Shown here piece by piece: positions 27,666 to 36,362 of a DNA stretch of 64,000 nucleotides. The position numbers and the translations under genes were made by a program. Every line of letters begins with the position of its first letter. Positions within the stretch are counted from its first letter, which is position 1. The notes beneath the pieces were generated by a model. The model was not told where the DNA came from, did no database searches, and saw nothing but the letters and a program-made list of their open reading frames with translations. The stretch lies in the NCBI RefSeq assembly GCF_004745865.1, contig NZ_SRKZ01000002.1, positions 372,001 to 436,000 on the forward strand, given 5' to 3'. The stretch comes from Hymenobacter wooponensis. Lineage in GTDB: Bacteria > Bacteroidota > Bacteroidia > Cytophagales > Hymenobacteraceae.

Positions 27666-28727
27666 ATGTCAGATTTCGACCAACACATTTTCCGGCTACC
27701 TAGGCCACTGCGGCTGGAAAGCGGCACCGTGCTCCCGCACGTGGAAGTGGCCTACCACACGTACGGGCGGCTGAATGCCTCCCGCGACAACGTGGTGTGG
27801 GTGTGCCATGCCCTCACGGCCAACGCCGATGTGCTGAGCTGGTGGCCGGGGTTGTTCGGGGAAGACACGCATTTTGACCCGGCCGACTGGTTTATTGTCT
27901 GCGCCAACATTTTGGGCTCCTGCTACGGCAGCACTGGCCCCCTCACGCCTAACCCCGAAACCGAAGAGGTGGCCTACCAGCAGTTTCCCCTGCTGACCAT
28001 CCGCGACTTGGTTTCGGCGCACGAAGCCCTGCGGGAACACTTGGCCCTGCCGCGCATTCACACGCTTATTGGGGGCTCTTTGGGCGGCCAACAGGCGGTG
28101 GAGTGGGCCATTCAGCGGCCCGAACTATGTGAGAACTTAGTACTGCTGGCTACCAGCGCACGGCACTCTGCCTGGGGCATCGCCTTCAACGAAGCCCAGC
28201 GCCTCGCCATTCTGGCTGACCCTACTTACACCTCCGCTACGCCCAACAGCGGCGCAGCTGGCCTACGGGCCGCCCGGGCCGTGGCCTTGTTGAGCTACCG
28301 CAGCTATGAGGCCTACAGCCTAGCTCAGACGGAGCCCGATGACTCGGTACTCACTGATTTTCGGGCCAGCTCCTACCAGCGCTACCAGGGCGACAAGCTG
28401 GTGGCGCGGTTCAATGCCCACAGCTACGTCACTCTGTCCAGAGCCATGGACTCCCATAACGTGGGGCGGGGGCGCGGCGGGGTAAAAGCCGCCCTCGGCC
28501 GCATTCGGGCGCGCACACTGGTAATCGGTATCACCTCCGACGTGCTATTCCCGCCCAGCGAGCAGCAACTGCTGGCCCGGCACATTCAGGGCGCCACCTA
28601 CGCGGAAATGGGCTCGCAGTATGGCCACGATGGCTTCCTGATTGAAACCGCCCAGATCACGCACTTCTTAGAACGCTTTTACGCTCCAACCTATGTTAGC
28701 CAACCTGCACCCCAACTCTCCGTCTAG
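27666..28727 (+). CDS. metX: homoserine O-acetyltransferase
   Basis: Protein of 353 residues. ATG at 27666 is chosen; the 53 residues upstream in the frame are not conserved-looking. It is an alpha/beta-hydrolase-fold enzyme that acetylates homoserine with acetyl-CoA, supplying metY. Seen: VAYHTYGRLNASRDNVVWVCHALT at the start, the NILGSCYGSTGP segment, the nucleophile elbow GGSLGGQQ near residue 140, and the acid and base in ITSDVLFPPSEQ and YGHDGFLIE near the C-terminus. Its 3' end overlaps hom by 35 bases, which suggests translational coupling. Confidence 0.95.
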   Translation: MSDFDQHIFRLPRPLRLESGTVLPHVEVAYHTYGRLNASRDNVVWVCHALTANADVLSWWPGLFGEDTHFDPADWFIVCANILGSCYGSTGPLTPNPETEEVAYQQFPLLTIRDLVSAHEALREHLALPRIHTLIGGSLGGQQAVEWAIQRPELCENLVLLATSARHSAWGIAFNEAQRLAILADPTYTSATPNSGAAGLRAARAVALLSYRSYEAYSLAQTEPDDSVLTDFRASSYQRYQGDKLVARFNAHSYVTLSRAMDSHNVGRGRGGVKAALGRIRARTLVIGITSDVLFPPSEQQLLARHIQGATYAEMGSQYGHDGFLIETAQITHFLERFYAPTYVSQPAPQLSV

Positions 28728-29970
28728 CACTTTACCCTCGGCTGCGCGGCCGTGGCGCGTGGGCCTGATTGGTTTTGGCTGCGTAGGCCAGGGCCTGTAT
28801 GATATCCTGCAGCAACGGCCAGAAGTGGGCTTCGACATCAGCCGCATTGTGGTAAAAAACCAAACCAAGGAGCGGACCTTACCCGCTAACCGGTTTGAGT
28901 TTGATGCCGACGCCCTACTGGCCGATGACACGCTGGATGTGCTGGTAGAAGTAATTGACGACGCCGACGAAGCGTTCCGGCTCGTAGCGGCCGCCTTGCG
29001 CCGCGGCCGTCGGGTAGTTACGGCCAACAAAGCTATGCTGGCCCGCCACCTTCCCGAACTGGTGCAGCTGCAGCGCGAAGGCCAGGGCACTCTATTATAT
29101 GAGGCGGCCGTGTGCGGCAGCATTCCGGTTATTCGGACGCTAGATGCCTACTTCGGAGCCGAGCCCCTGCGCCGCCTGACTGGCATTCTCAATGGTTCCT
29201 CCAACTACGTGCTCACCCGTATGGGCGAGGAGGCTTCCAATTACGGCCCAGCGCTGGCGGAGGCCCAGGCCAAGGGCTTCGCCGAAACCGACCCATCGTT
29301 GGATATGGGCGCGTTTGACCCGCGCTCTAAGGCCGTGCTGCTGGCCGCGCATGCCTACGGCGCTTTCCTGCAGCCGGAGCAGGTCCTGAACCTAGGCATT
29401 GAAGGCATCAGCGCCGTGGATATTGCCTTTGCTGCTATTCAGGGTCAGAAAATCAAAGTGGTGGCAGGCCTGCAGCGCCTCCCCGATGGCCGCGTAACGG
29501 CCCTAGTAACCCCGCAGTTCGTGGGCCCAGAGTCGCCGCTGTATTCCGTTGACCATGAGTTTAACGGCGTAGTAATTGAGGCCGACTTTGCAGGCGAGCA
29601 GTTCCTGCGTGGCCGCGGGGCTGGCGGGCACCCTACCGGCTCAGCCGTACTCGCCGATCTGGCAGCGCTGCGCCAAGGCTTCGCCTACCAGTATCCCAAA
29701 GCCGCAGCGGGCGCACCAGCCTATGCCTCCGACCTGGAAGTGGAAATCTATTTGCGTACCGACGAGGAGCGCCTCATCGACCTGCTCGACTTCAGCGAGA
29801 TTTCCGAAGAAGCCGACGAGGACGAGTACGTGGTGGGCTACGTGGCCCTGGAAAACCTCATCCGCCACCGCGACACGCTGCGCAAGTATGGCGCCTTCGT
29901 GGTGCGCACCGGGCAGCTGCGCCCCATCAGCACGGCCGTGGCGGCAGTGGTAGAAGAGGAGTCGTTGTAG
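28693..29970 (+). CDS. hom: homoserine dehydrogenase
   Basis: Protein of 425 residues. It reduces aspartate semialdehyde to homoserine. Rossmann motif VGLIGFGCVGQGL at about 23-35; VTANKAMLARH near 110; the substrate-binding ILNGSSNYVLTRM segment near 165-180 and the AETDPSLDMGAFDPRSKA catalytic segment (with the conserved Asp and Lys) near 195. The C-terminal 80 residues (YLRTDEERLID...) form an extra domain in place of an obvious ACT-domain sequence. There is no aspartokinase part. It begins inside metX, with the TTAGCC context at 28693, so the two are co-translated. Confidence 0.94.
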   Translation: MLANLHPNSPSSTLPSAARPWRVGLIGFGCVGQGLYDILQQRPEVGFDISRIVVKNQTKERTLPANRFEFDADALLADDTLDVLVEVIDDADEAFRLVAAALRRGRRVVTANKAMLARHLPELVQLQREGQGTLLYEAAVCGSIPVIRTLDAYFGAEPLRRLTGILNGSSNYVLTRMGEEASNYGPALAEAQAKGFAETDPSLDMGAFDPRSKAVLLAAHAYGAFLQPEQVLNLGIEGISAVDIAFAAIQGQKIKVVAGLQRLPDGRVTALVTPQFVGPESPLYSVDHEFNGVVIEADFAGEQFLRGRGAGGHPTGSAVLADLAALRQGFAYQYPKAAAGAPAYASDLEVEIYLRTDEERLIDLLDFSEISEEADEDEYVVGYVALENLIRHRDTLRKYGAFVVRTGQLRPISTAVAAVVEEESL

Positions 29971-30002
29971 TGTTTGATTACCGCTACTAGTTTCTAGTGA
30001 AG

Positions 30003-30034
30003 TCCCTTACTCAATACCTATTGAGTAGGGGATT
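30003..30034 (+). terminator. hairpin terminator of the met operon
   Basis: TCCCTTACTCAATA pairs with TATTGAGTAGGGGA with a short loop and one imperfect pair, followed by TTTT. It lies 30 bases after hom. Confidence 0.75.
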
Positions 30035-30046
30035 TTAGGTTTACAG

Positions 30047-30054
30047 TACCTTTG
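30047..30054 (+). promoter_or_regulatory. -7 element (TACCTTTG) for the HPP gene
   Basis: Perfect consensus match placed directly after the met operon terminator and 80 bases before the ATG of the HPP gene. Confidence 0.6.
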
Positions 30055-30133
30055 AGGCCCTATTTTGAGCCTCCGAAGGCTGGTGCTATCTGGTAGGCCA
30101 GTGGCTGGGCTGCCAGACGTTCAACTTCTTAGC

Positions 30134-30721
30134 ATGCGACAAAAACTGCGGAAACACGCGCGGCAGGCGCGTTACATTCTATATCAAGAAACCCTTTTCG
30201 ACTTTAAGGAGCACTTCTGGACCTTCCTGGGCTCCTTCGCTGGCATTGCCCTGATCGGGTTACTCAACCGCCACTACCTGGGCCCGAATGATACGTTGCT
30301 GTTAGTTGGCTCATTCGGCGCTTCTTCAGTACTAGTGTACGGCATTATCAACAGCCCGCTGGCCCAACCGCGCAACCTTATTGGGGGCCACGTGCTAAGT
30401 GCGCTGGTTGGCGTGACGGTGCAAAAGCTAGTGCCCGGCGAGTTGTGGCTGGCATCGGCGTTGGCCGTGGCGCTGTCCATCATTGGCATGCAAATGACCA
30501 AGACTCTTCATCCGCCGGGCGGCGCCACCGCTCTTATTGCCAACGTGGGCTCGTCGCAGATCAAGGCGCTAGGCTACTATTATGTACTGATGCCAGTGCT
30601 ATCCGGCGCCGTGATTCTGCTGCTCGTGGCTCTTATTTTCAATAATGTAACGTCTTCCCGGCGCTACCCTGCCAACAAGTACTGGTACAAAGTATGGCAG
30701 CGGGGCTACAATCAGCTATAA
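30134..30721 (+). CDS. HPP family integral membrane protein
   Basis: Protein of 195 residues; ATG at 30134 is preferred to the TTG at 30065. It has four hydrophobic segments in about residues 30-175 and the defining motif TKTLHPPGGATAL near residue 122, which gives the family its name. Another typical part is LLVGSFGASSVLVYG near residue 60. Plant and cyanobacterial members transport nitrite; the role in Bacteroidota is not established and no nitrogen genes are nearby. Confidence 0.88.
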   Translation: MRQKLRKHARQARYILYQETLFDFKEHFWTFLGSFAGIALIGLLNRHYLGPNDTLLLVGSFGASSVLVYGIINSPLAQPRNLIGGHVLSALVGVTVQKLVPGELWLASALAVALSIIGMQMTKTLHPPGGATALIANVGSSQIKALGYYYVLMPVLSGAVILLLVALIFNNVTSSRRYPANKYWYKVWQRGYNQL

Positions 30722-30733
30722 GCCTAGCGGGGT

Positions 30734-31966
30734 CTACCGTGGCTTGCTGGTAGAGGCCGGGGCGTTGTTCGGCACTGGCTCAGAAGCGGGATTGGTAGGC
30801 GGCAAGCTCGGCTCAGGTGGCCTAGCCGATTGCTGTTCGTTTGAATTTGATGGGGCGAACTGGCTACTATCGGAGGCCGCTGCTTGAGGAATGCTAACCA
30901 CTGGCACCAGCCTACTCTCCAGCGAAAGTGGTTTAACCAACAGCACTCGGCGCGGAACCAGTAATGCCACCGCCCGCGGCTGAGGCTTTAGGGCAGCGGC
31001 CAGCAACGGTCCCGGTGCCCCGGCCCCTAGTAAAGGGCGCAGGAAGTCGCGGGCGGTAGTAAACACGGTATCGAGATACACGGGCTCCACGGAGTACGGC
31101 ACGTGCCCGGCCCCACGCAGGCGCCGCAGTACGTTGGGCACGCCCACAGCTGTAGCGCGGGCACTGATGGCCCCACCGCCGTACACCCGTTGTGCCGGCA
31201 AGGGGCTGCCTACGTGCCCTTTGCTGTAGGGTATCAGACCGTCGCGGGTGCCGTGAATATTGCACACGGGCACATCACCGGGTTGCAGCCAGCGCAAATC
31301 GGCTAGAGCTCCACACATATTTACTACCCCTCGAGGGCGGCTGCTGTAGCGCGGGTTGCCACCGGTGCCTTCTAGGCCACCTAAGTCGGCTAGGCCAAGG
31401 TAGGCGGGCACTTCTGCGGGCTTGTCCATATACGCTGTGAGCAAAGACATGAAGCCGCCGGCCGAGCTGCCGCCCACGAAAATATACTGCGGGTGCACCC
31501 GGTATTTGCGGGCCGTGGCGGCATCGTGGCGGAAGAAGCGAATGGCCGCCCGCATGTCCTGGGTTGCTCGCACGGCGGCCCGGCCAATACCCACGGTGTC
31601 AAACGGGAAGAAATAGAGCCGGTAATCGATGCTGGCCGTAACGTAGCCTAGCTTAGCCAACCGGGTGCAGAGGGCCGTCATGATGGCATCGTCGCGGGTC
31701 CCGGTCAGGAAGCCGCCCTCGTGGGCCAACACAATAAGTGGGCGGCGCCGCACGGTATCACCGGCGGGCTGGTACACATCCATGTACAGCGTTTGGGTGC
31801 GACCGAGGAAGGTAGTGGCCTGGGCAAACTCCACATCGCGCTGCACCGTCACTTGCCGAAAGCGCGGCTGATAATAGCGTCCGCGCGTGGTGTCAATTTG
31901 CGCCCGCCCTGTTAGCGGCGCCAGAAACAGCGTTGCTAGCAAGGCCAGCAACCAGAAATACTTCAT
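30734..31966 (-). CDS. secreted alpha/beta hydrolase (carboxylesterase-like), copy without T9SS tail
   Basis: Protein of 410 residues; ATG at 31966 starts a signal peptide ending GRAQ. The catalytic Ser is in FVGGSSAGG near residue 170, the acid in HGTRDGLIPY and the His in GAGHVPYS. The oxyanion motif usually reads HGGG, but here it is HEGG (LAHEGGFLTG), an unusual change. The last 90 residues are Pro/Ser/Asn-rich and have no T9SS sorting domain, unlike the paralogue at 32314-33534. The two share the layout and much of the core, so they arose by tandem duplication. The substrate is unknown. A TATCTTTG promoter precedes it. Confidence 0.85.
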   Translation of the reverse strand: MKYFWLLALLATLFLAPLTGRAQIDTTRGRYYQPRFRQVTVQRDVEFAQATTFLGRTQTLYMDVYQPAGDTVRRRPLIVLAHEGGFLTGTRDDAIMTALCTRLAKLGYVTASIDYRLYFFPFDTVGIGRAAVRATQDMRAAIRFFRHDAATARKYRVHPQYIFVGGSSAGGFMSLLTAYMDKPAEVPAYLGLADLGGLEGTGGNPRYSSRPRGVVNMCGALADLRWLQPGDVPVCNIHGTRDGLIPYSKGHVGSPLPAQRVYGGGAISARATAVGVPNVLRRLRGAGHVPYSVEPVYLDTVFTTARDFLRPLLGAGAPGPLLAAALKPQPRAVALLVPRRVLLVKPLSLESRLVPVVSIPQAAASDSSQFAPSNSNEQQSARPPEPSLPPTNPASEPVPNNAPASTSKPR

Positions 31967-32011
31967 GCCCAGATTCGTGTTTTGTAGCTCGTCCTCACGC
32001 GTCGCCCACTG

Positions 32012-32019
32012 CAAAGATA
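32012..32019 (-). promoter_or_regulatory. -7 element (TATCTTTG) for the esterase gene
   Basis: On the minus strand TATCTTTGC matches the consensus, 46 bases before the ATG at 31966. Confidence 0.6.
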
Positions 32020-32121
32020 CTGCGCAAGCCACCGCCCATTGGTGACCACATTTCCTGTGCCACTTCCAGCATATAGGCCTACAAAGTGTAATCTTGGGAT
32101 TGATGCTACCCACTAAATCGT

Positions 32122-32218
32122 ACGTCATCCTGACGAAGGAAGGATCTTGTCAGGATAGAACGACTGGCCTTGCGCCTCGTGCTCACGTGACAAGATCCTT
32201 CCTTCGTCAGGATGACGT
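32122..32218. repeat. palindromic interspersed repeat, family A, copy 2
   Basis: The 31-base arms 32122-32152 and 32188-32218 are perfectly complementary (core CGTCATCCTGACG). Its centre shares GATAGAACGACTGGCCT with copy 1 at 22353-22455. It sits between two paralogous esterase genes. No transposase is present, so it is a MITE- or REP-like element. Confidence 0.88.
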
Positions 32219-32313
32219 GCTTTTGTGGTGGGGTTACCACAGCAGCACTAGAACTCGAGGTGCCTCAATTGCGCCTCTGCATAATATTTCTATGCAACTG
32301 CTTTTACTGAAGC

Positions 32314-33534
32314 TTACTCAAATACTACGCGACGGGCACCAATTCCTTCGGCGCGAATGATATAAGTGCCCGCCCGGAGGTTCTCGCGGGGTAGTAGTAG
32401 CTCGGGTTGCTCCCAGCGCATGCGCCGCACCACACGGCCCGTAGCGTCTAGTAGCTCAACGGTGGCGGGTCGGAAGGCGGTGCTGGTAGGCCAAGTTAGG
32501 CGCACAGCAGTGGACGCGGGCACTGGGTACGCCTGCAAAAGCGCCGCATTGGCGCTGGCTTTGTTGACCGTAACGGTGCTGGGCTGACGCAACAAGGGGC
32601 GCAGGAAATCTCGCACGAAACGCACGGTGGTATCCATGTAGGCCACCTGGGCGGCAGTAGTGCCGGAGAATGGCACGTGCCCGGCTCCTTTAAAGGTGTA
32701 AAACGGATTTTGCACGCCTACGGCCAGGGCGCGCGTGTGCAGCGGCGCGCTACCATATACCTTTAGGGGCGGTAGCAAACTACCCACTTTGCCGCCCGCG
32801 TAGGGTAGAACAGCATCGTTGGTGCCGTGCATACTCACGAAGGGTACGTCGCCAGCCTCTATCCAGGCGGGGCTGCCCAGGGCGCCGCTGAGGTTGAGGG
32901 CTCCGCGTACTTTGCTAGAGTAGCCGGGGTTACCACTGTCGCCTTCTAGTCCGCCCAAAGCTGCTAGGCCTATGTAGGCGGGTACTTCGGCATCCTTATC
33001 GAGGTAAGCGGCTTCCAGCGCCGCAACGGCCCCCGCCGAAGAACCACCGACATAGATAAAGTCGGGGTGAATGCGGTAGGCTTTGGCAGTAGCGGCATCT
33101 TGGCGGAAGAAGCGCACGGCGGCTCGCATATCCTGCGCCGCTCGAATGGCGGCTCGCCCTAGGTTAATGGTATCGAAGGGCAAAAACACGATGCGGTAAT
33201 CGATACTGGCCGTAACATACCCCATCTTGGCAAACCGGTTGCACAGCTCCGTGATGTCCTGATCAGTCCGATTACCGGAAACAAAGCCCCCACCGTGCGC
33301 GAATATCAATAGCGGCCGGCGCTTCACGGTGTCTCCTTCCGGCTGATACAAATCCAGGCTAAGCGAGGCCGTATTGCCCAGGTAGTTTACGGCGGCACCA
33401 TAGGCTGTTGTCGTGCGCAACACGTTGCTGAAGATGGGCTTGTAATACCGGCCGCCGGTAGTATCAATTCGGGTTTGCGCCTGGGCTACCAGCGCCATAG
33501 ACAGCCAGAGGATAAGCGAGAAGAAATGCTTCAT
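32314..33534 (-). CDS. secreted alpha/beta hydrolase with T9SS type A C-terminal domain
   Basis: Protein of 406 residues; ATG at 33534 begins a signal peptide ending VAQAQ. It has a standard oxyanion motif HGGGFVSG near residue 80, the nucleophile elbow VGGSSAGA near 168, the acid in HGTNDAVLPY and His in GAGHVPFS. The last 75 residues (LQAYPVPASTAVRLTW...LLDATGRVVRRM...LRAGTYIIRAEG) form a T9SS type A sorting domain, so it should be exported to the surface. It is a paralogue of the gene at 30734-31966. Confidence 0.87.
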   Translation of the reverse strand: MKHFFSLILWLSMALVAQAQTRIDTTGGRYYKPIFSNVLRTTTAYGAAVNYLGNTASLSLDLYQPEGDTVKRRPLLIFAHGGGFVSGNRTDQDITELCNRFAKMGYVTASIDYRIVFLPFDTINLGRAAIRAAQDMRAAVRFFRQDAATAKAYRIHPDFIYVGGSSAGAVAALEAAYLDKDAEVPAYIGLAALGGLEGDSGNPGYSSKVRGALNLSGALGSPAWIEAGDVPFVSMHGTNDAVLPYAGGKVGSLLPPLKVYGSAPLHTRALAVGVQNPFYTFKGAGHVPFSGTTAAQVAYMDTTVRFVRDFLRPLLRQPSTVTVNKASANAALLQAYPVPASTAVRLTWPTSTAFRPATVELLDATGRVVRRMRWEQPELLLPRENLRAGTYIIRAEGIGARRVVFE

Positions 33535-33624
33535 ATTTTCTAACCCTTGAGTAAAGAACAATCCTAAAATCGCGGCTGCAATATTTACAAATACCTATAC
33601 ATAGCATCTGCCGTGGAGGTTGTG

Positions 33625-33632
33625 TAGGTTTG
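33625..33632 (+). promoter_or_regulatory. -7 element (TAGGTTTG) for the LD-carboxypeptidase gene
   Basis: Matches TAnnTTTG, 30 bases upstream of the ATG at 33662. Confidence 0.5.
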
Positions 33633-33661
33633 TCTGCCACAAGCTTTTTACTTCTCTACCT

Positions 33662-34567
33662 ATGGCAGCCACTGCGCCGCGCCCCCTTCGTTCTGGCGAT
33701 AAAGTAGCCATCGTTTGTACTGCCCGAAAAGCCTCGCCCGAAGAGCTGGCCGCGGCCGTTACCACCCTGCAAAGCTGGGGCCTGGAGGTAGTACTGGGTG
33801 AGAGCACCACCACCGCCCACCATCAATTTGGCGGCTCCGATGAAGTACGTGCCCGCGACCTGCAACGCCAACTCGACGACCCCAGCATCCGAGCTATCCT
33901 GTCGGCCCGCGGGGGCTACGGCACCACGCGCATCATCGACAGCATTGACTTTTCCCGCTTTGCCCAGGACCCGAAATGGGTGGCCGGCTTCTCCGATATT
34001 ACGGCCCTCAACAGCCATTTGCTGGCGCTAGGCCACCAAAGCATCCACGGCGTGATGCCCATGCTGTTCCATCAGGAGGCGGGCGAAGAATCATTGGAGA
34101 GCCTGCGGCGGGCGTTGTTCGGGGAGGCAGTGGCCTACACCGTTCCGGCGCACCCGCTCAACCGCTTCGGTACCGCCACGGGCGAGCTAACGGGCGGCAA
34201 CCTGAGCCTGCTCCAAACCCTCACCGGCACCCGCTCCGACTGCCCCACCGCTGGTCGCATTCTTTTCCTGGAAGACATCGACGAGTACCTCTATGCCATT
34301 GATAGGATGCTGGTGCACCTCGACCGCACCGGCAAGCTCCAGCACCTGGCTGGCTTGCTCGTAGGCCACTTCTCCAACCCCCAGGACAACACCGTACCCT
34401 ACGGCCAGACGCCCAACGAAATCATTGACCACTACGCCGGCAAGTATGGCTTCCCCGTCGCCCACGGTTTCCCCGTAGGCCACGAGCCCCAGAACATGGC
34501 CCTGATCTGCGGCCGCGAAGCCCGCCTCACCGTAGATGCGGCCGGCGCCCGCCTCACTTATTCCTAA
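33662..34567 (+). CDS. muramoyltetrapeptide (LD-)carboxypeptidase, S66 family
   Basis: Protein of 301 residues; ATG at 33662 is chosen. It trims the terminal D-Ala from tetrapeptides during murein recycling. Seen: the N-terminal LRSGDKVAIVCTARKASPEE, the ARGGYGTTRI segment near residue 80, the nucleophilic Ser in VAGFSDITALN near residue 108, the Glu in LFLEDIDEYLYAIDRML near 205 and the His in VAHGFPVGHEPQNMAL near the C-terminus. No signal peptide, so cytoplasmic, as for LdcA. The GNAT gene starts 5 bases after its stop, so the two form an operon. Confidence 0.93.
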   Translation: MAATAPRPLRSGDKVAIVCTARKASPEELAAAVTTLQSWGLEVVLGESTTTAHHQFGGSDEVRARDLQRQLDDPSIRAILSARGGYGTTRIIDSIDFSRFAQDPKWVAGFSDITALNSHLLALGHQSIHGVMPMLFHQEAGEESLESLRRALFGEAVAYTVPAHPLNRFGTATGELTGGNLSLLQTLTGTRSDCPTAGRILFLEDIDEYLYAIDRMLVHLDRTGKLQHLAGLLVGHFSNPQDNTVPYGQTPNEIIDHYAGKYGFPVAHGFPVGHEPQNMALICGREARLTVDAAGARLTYS

Positions 34568-34572
34568 CCCTT

Positions 34573-35094
34573 ATGTCTATCATCATTCGTCGCGTCTCAG
34601 CACCTGAGTTCTCGAAGTATAGAGAAGGTCTAATTGAGCTATTGCAGGATGCTGTTGACTCTGGTGCCTCTGTAGGTTTCCTGCCGCCGCTAACCACCAA
34701 GGAAGCGCAGGCATATTGGGATACCATAGAGGCTGCGTTGCCAGCAGGGCACACTATATTATTGGTTGCAGAAGAGGATAGCGAATTGTTGGGTACCGTT
34801 CAGCTTCACTTGGCTACGAAAAGTAATGGCCTGCACCGCGCTGAAGTAGCTAAACTACTCGTGAATAGTATGGTGTACCGGCAAGGGTTCGGCCGAAGAC
34901 TTATGCAGGAAGTAGAACGTGAAGCTCGCTTCCACCAGCGCACCACTCTGGTTCTGGACACGCTACAAGGTGCCCCATCGGAACTTCTCTATCAAGAGCT
35001 CGGCTATACTGCAGTGGGTGCCATTCCTGCTTTTGCTCGCGTGCCCAGTGGGGAGCTAGAGGCTACGGTGGTGTATTATAAATTACTGGTCTAA
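34573..35094 (+). CDS. GNAT family N-acetyltransferase
   Basis: Protein of 173 residues. The acetyl-CoA-binding signature is VNSMVYRQGFGRRLMQEVE near residues 97-115 (Q-x-x-G-x-G/R pattern), followed by RTTLVLDTLQGAPSELLYQELGY, typical of GNAT strands beta5-alpha4. The length is normal. The substrate is unknown. It follows the LD-carboxypeptidase gene with a 5-base gap, which suggests co-transcription but does not by itself show a role in the cell wall. Confidence 0.85.
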   Translation: MSIIIRRVSAPEFSKYREGLIELLQDAVDSGASVGFLPPLTTKEAQAYWDTIEAALPAGHTILLVAEEDSELLGTVQLHLATKSNGLHRAEVAKLLVNSMVYRQGFGRRLMQEVEREARFHQRTTLVLDTLQGAPSELLYQELGYTAVGAIPAFARVPSGELEATVVYYKLLV

Positions 35095-35116
35095 TCTAAG
35101 TTCTAGCTACGCACTC

Positions 35117-35152
35117 AAAAAGCCCCGGCAACTTTTGCTGCTGGGGCTTTTT
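35117..35152. terminator. bidirectional terminator
   Basis: AAAAAGCCCC pairs with GGGGCTTTTT around an imperfect inner stem; T-rich on the plus side and A-rich on the other. Lies between the GNAT gene and the convergent M28 gene. Confidence 0.8.
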
Positions 35153-35170
35153 ATTTTTCTCTAGTTAGGT

Positions 35171-36202
35171 CTACTCGCCGTAAATAGTAGTAAGCACCGT
35201 CTGGCCTACGGCTTTGAGCGTCCGCTTGTCGATGATGCTCATGTTGTCCTGAGTGGTGTGGTGATAGGCGGGGAAGTATTCGTCGCCGACCGGCACGTGG
35301 TCGATGATATCGATGGTGCGCACTCCCGCCTGGTTGGTGTAAACGTGGTCATCGGTGATGCCGTAGCTATCGTTGAAGAGGAAGAAGTCAGAGAAGCCCA
35401 GCTGAGAGGCCGTGTTCCACACTTTATCCACCACGTCGCGGGCTTGCTGGCGGGAGAGTTCTTCGCGGCTGAACTTGGCGTCTTTGGCGCCAACCATGTC
35501 TAGTAAGATGCCATAGCTGGGCTTGTAGCCCACGGGTAGCATGTTCTTGGCCCAGTATTGTGAGCCCAAGCACCAGCTCGACTGACCGTTAGCTTCTTGC
35601 CGGGCTAGCAGGTTCTCCTTCTCACCTTGGGTGCTGCTGTCGTAGCCGTAATCTTCGGAGTCGAAGAGAATGAAGTCTACCCCTACGCCAGGGGCCAAGC
35701 TATCCTTCTGAGCGGCCAGTACACGGGCCATTTCCAGAGCAATGCCCACGCCGCTGGCCCCATCTGAGGCCCCATCAAGCGGAGCGTTCTTTTTGGTCTT
35801 GTCTTTGTCGGCGAAGGGGCGGGTATCCCAGTGCGTGAAAATGGCAATGCGCCGAGCGGCCTGAGGCTGATACTGGGCCACAATGTTACGGGAACGTAGC
35901 ATCTTGCCATCAAAGGCCATAGCCGTGAAGGGCTGCTCCTTCACCGAGAGGCCTAGCGCCTTAAACTTCTGCACAATCCAGTCGCCGGCTTTTACGTGGG
36001 CTGTGCTGTTGGGCACGCGCGGCCCAAACGCGACTTGCTTAGCTGTGAAGGCGTAGGCCGAATCGGGGTTGAAGGCGGGTGCTTTGGGCGTGCTGGGCTG
36101 CTCCGTGGTGGCAGGGGTTTCGGTGGTGCTTTTCTTCTCCGGGCAAGCGGTAAGCAGCAGCAACGAGGCCAGAGCGGCGGGAGCAAGACGAGTAAGATTC
36201 AT
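35171..36202 (-). CDS. M28 family peptidase / glutaminyl-peptide cyclotransferase-like lipoprotein
   Basis: Protein of 343 residues. A lipobox LLTAC (Cys20) follows the signal sequence, and a Thr/Pro-rich linker spans 21-45. Zinc-enzyme features of the M28 fold: THWDTRPFAD near residue 124, PLDGASDGASGVG near 142, FDSEDYG near 182 and the late His in AYHHTTQDN near 315. WDTRPFAD and DGASDGASGVG are shared with bacterial glutaminyl cyclotransferases, so it may form N-terminal pyroglutamate on exported proteins. That role fits the many exported proteins with Gln after the signal peptide here, but an aminopeptidase role is possible. Confidence 0.87.
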   Translation of the reverse strand: MNLTRLAPAALASLLLLTACPEKKSTTETPATTEQPSTPKAPAFNPDSAYAFTAKQVAFGPRVPNSTAHVKAGDWIVQKFKALGLSVKEQPFTAMAFDGKMLRSRNIVAQYQPQAARRIAIFTHWDTRPFADKDKTKKNAPLDGASDGASGVGIALEMARVLAAQKDSLAPGVGVDFILFDSEDYGYDSSTQGEKENLLARQEANGQSSWCLGSQYWAKNMLPVGYKPSYGILLDMVGAKDAKFSREELSRQQARDVVDKVWNTASQLGFSDFFLFNDSYGITDDHVYTNQAGVRTIDIIDHVPVGDEYFPAYHHTTQDNMSIIDKRTLKAVGQTVLTTIYGE

Positions 36203-36220
36203 GAGGGAGAAGCAAGTAAG

Positions 36221-36324
36221 GTGCGAAGCTCCAGCTTCGCTCTCGTGGCTGACGTTGAACGGTGCTCGTTGCGCCGGCGCATTGCTGCTCGTTCAACGAG
36301 GCCCAAAGCTGGAGCTTCGGGCTA
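36221..36324. repeat. palindromic interspersed repeat, family B
   Basis: GCGAAGCTCCAGCTTCG near 36223 is mirrored imperfectly by AAAGCTGGAGCTTCGGG near 36305, and GTTGAAC-GTGCTCGTTGCG by CGCATTGCTGCTCGTTCAAC nearer the centre. It lies in the 160-base gap between the M28 gene and cysS. Only one copy is visible in this window, so its dispersed nature is inferred from its form. Confidence 0.55.
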
Positions 36325-36362
36325 CAAGGTAGTTGATGTGCGGAAGGACACTTGCGTGCTCT

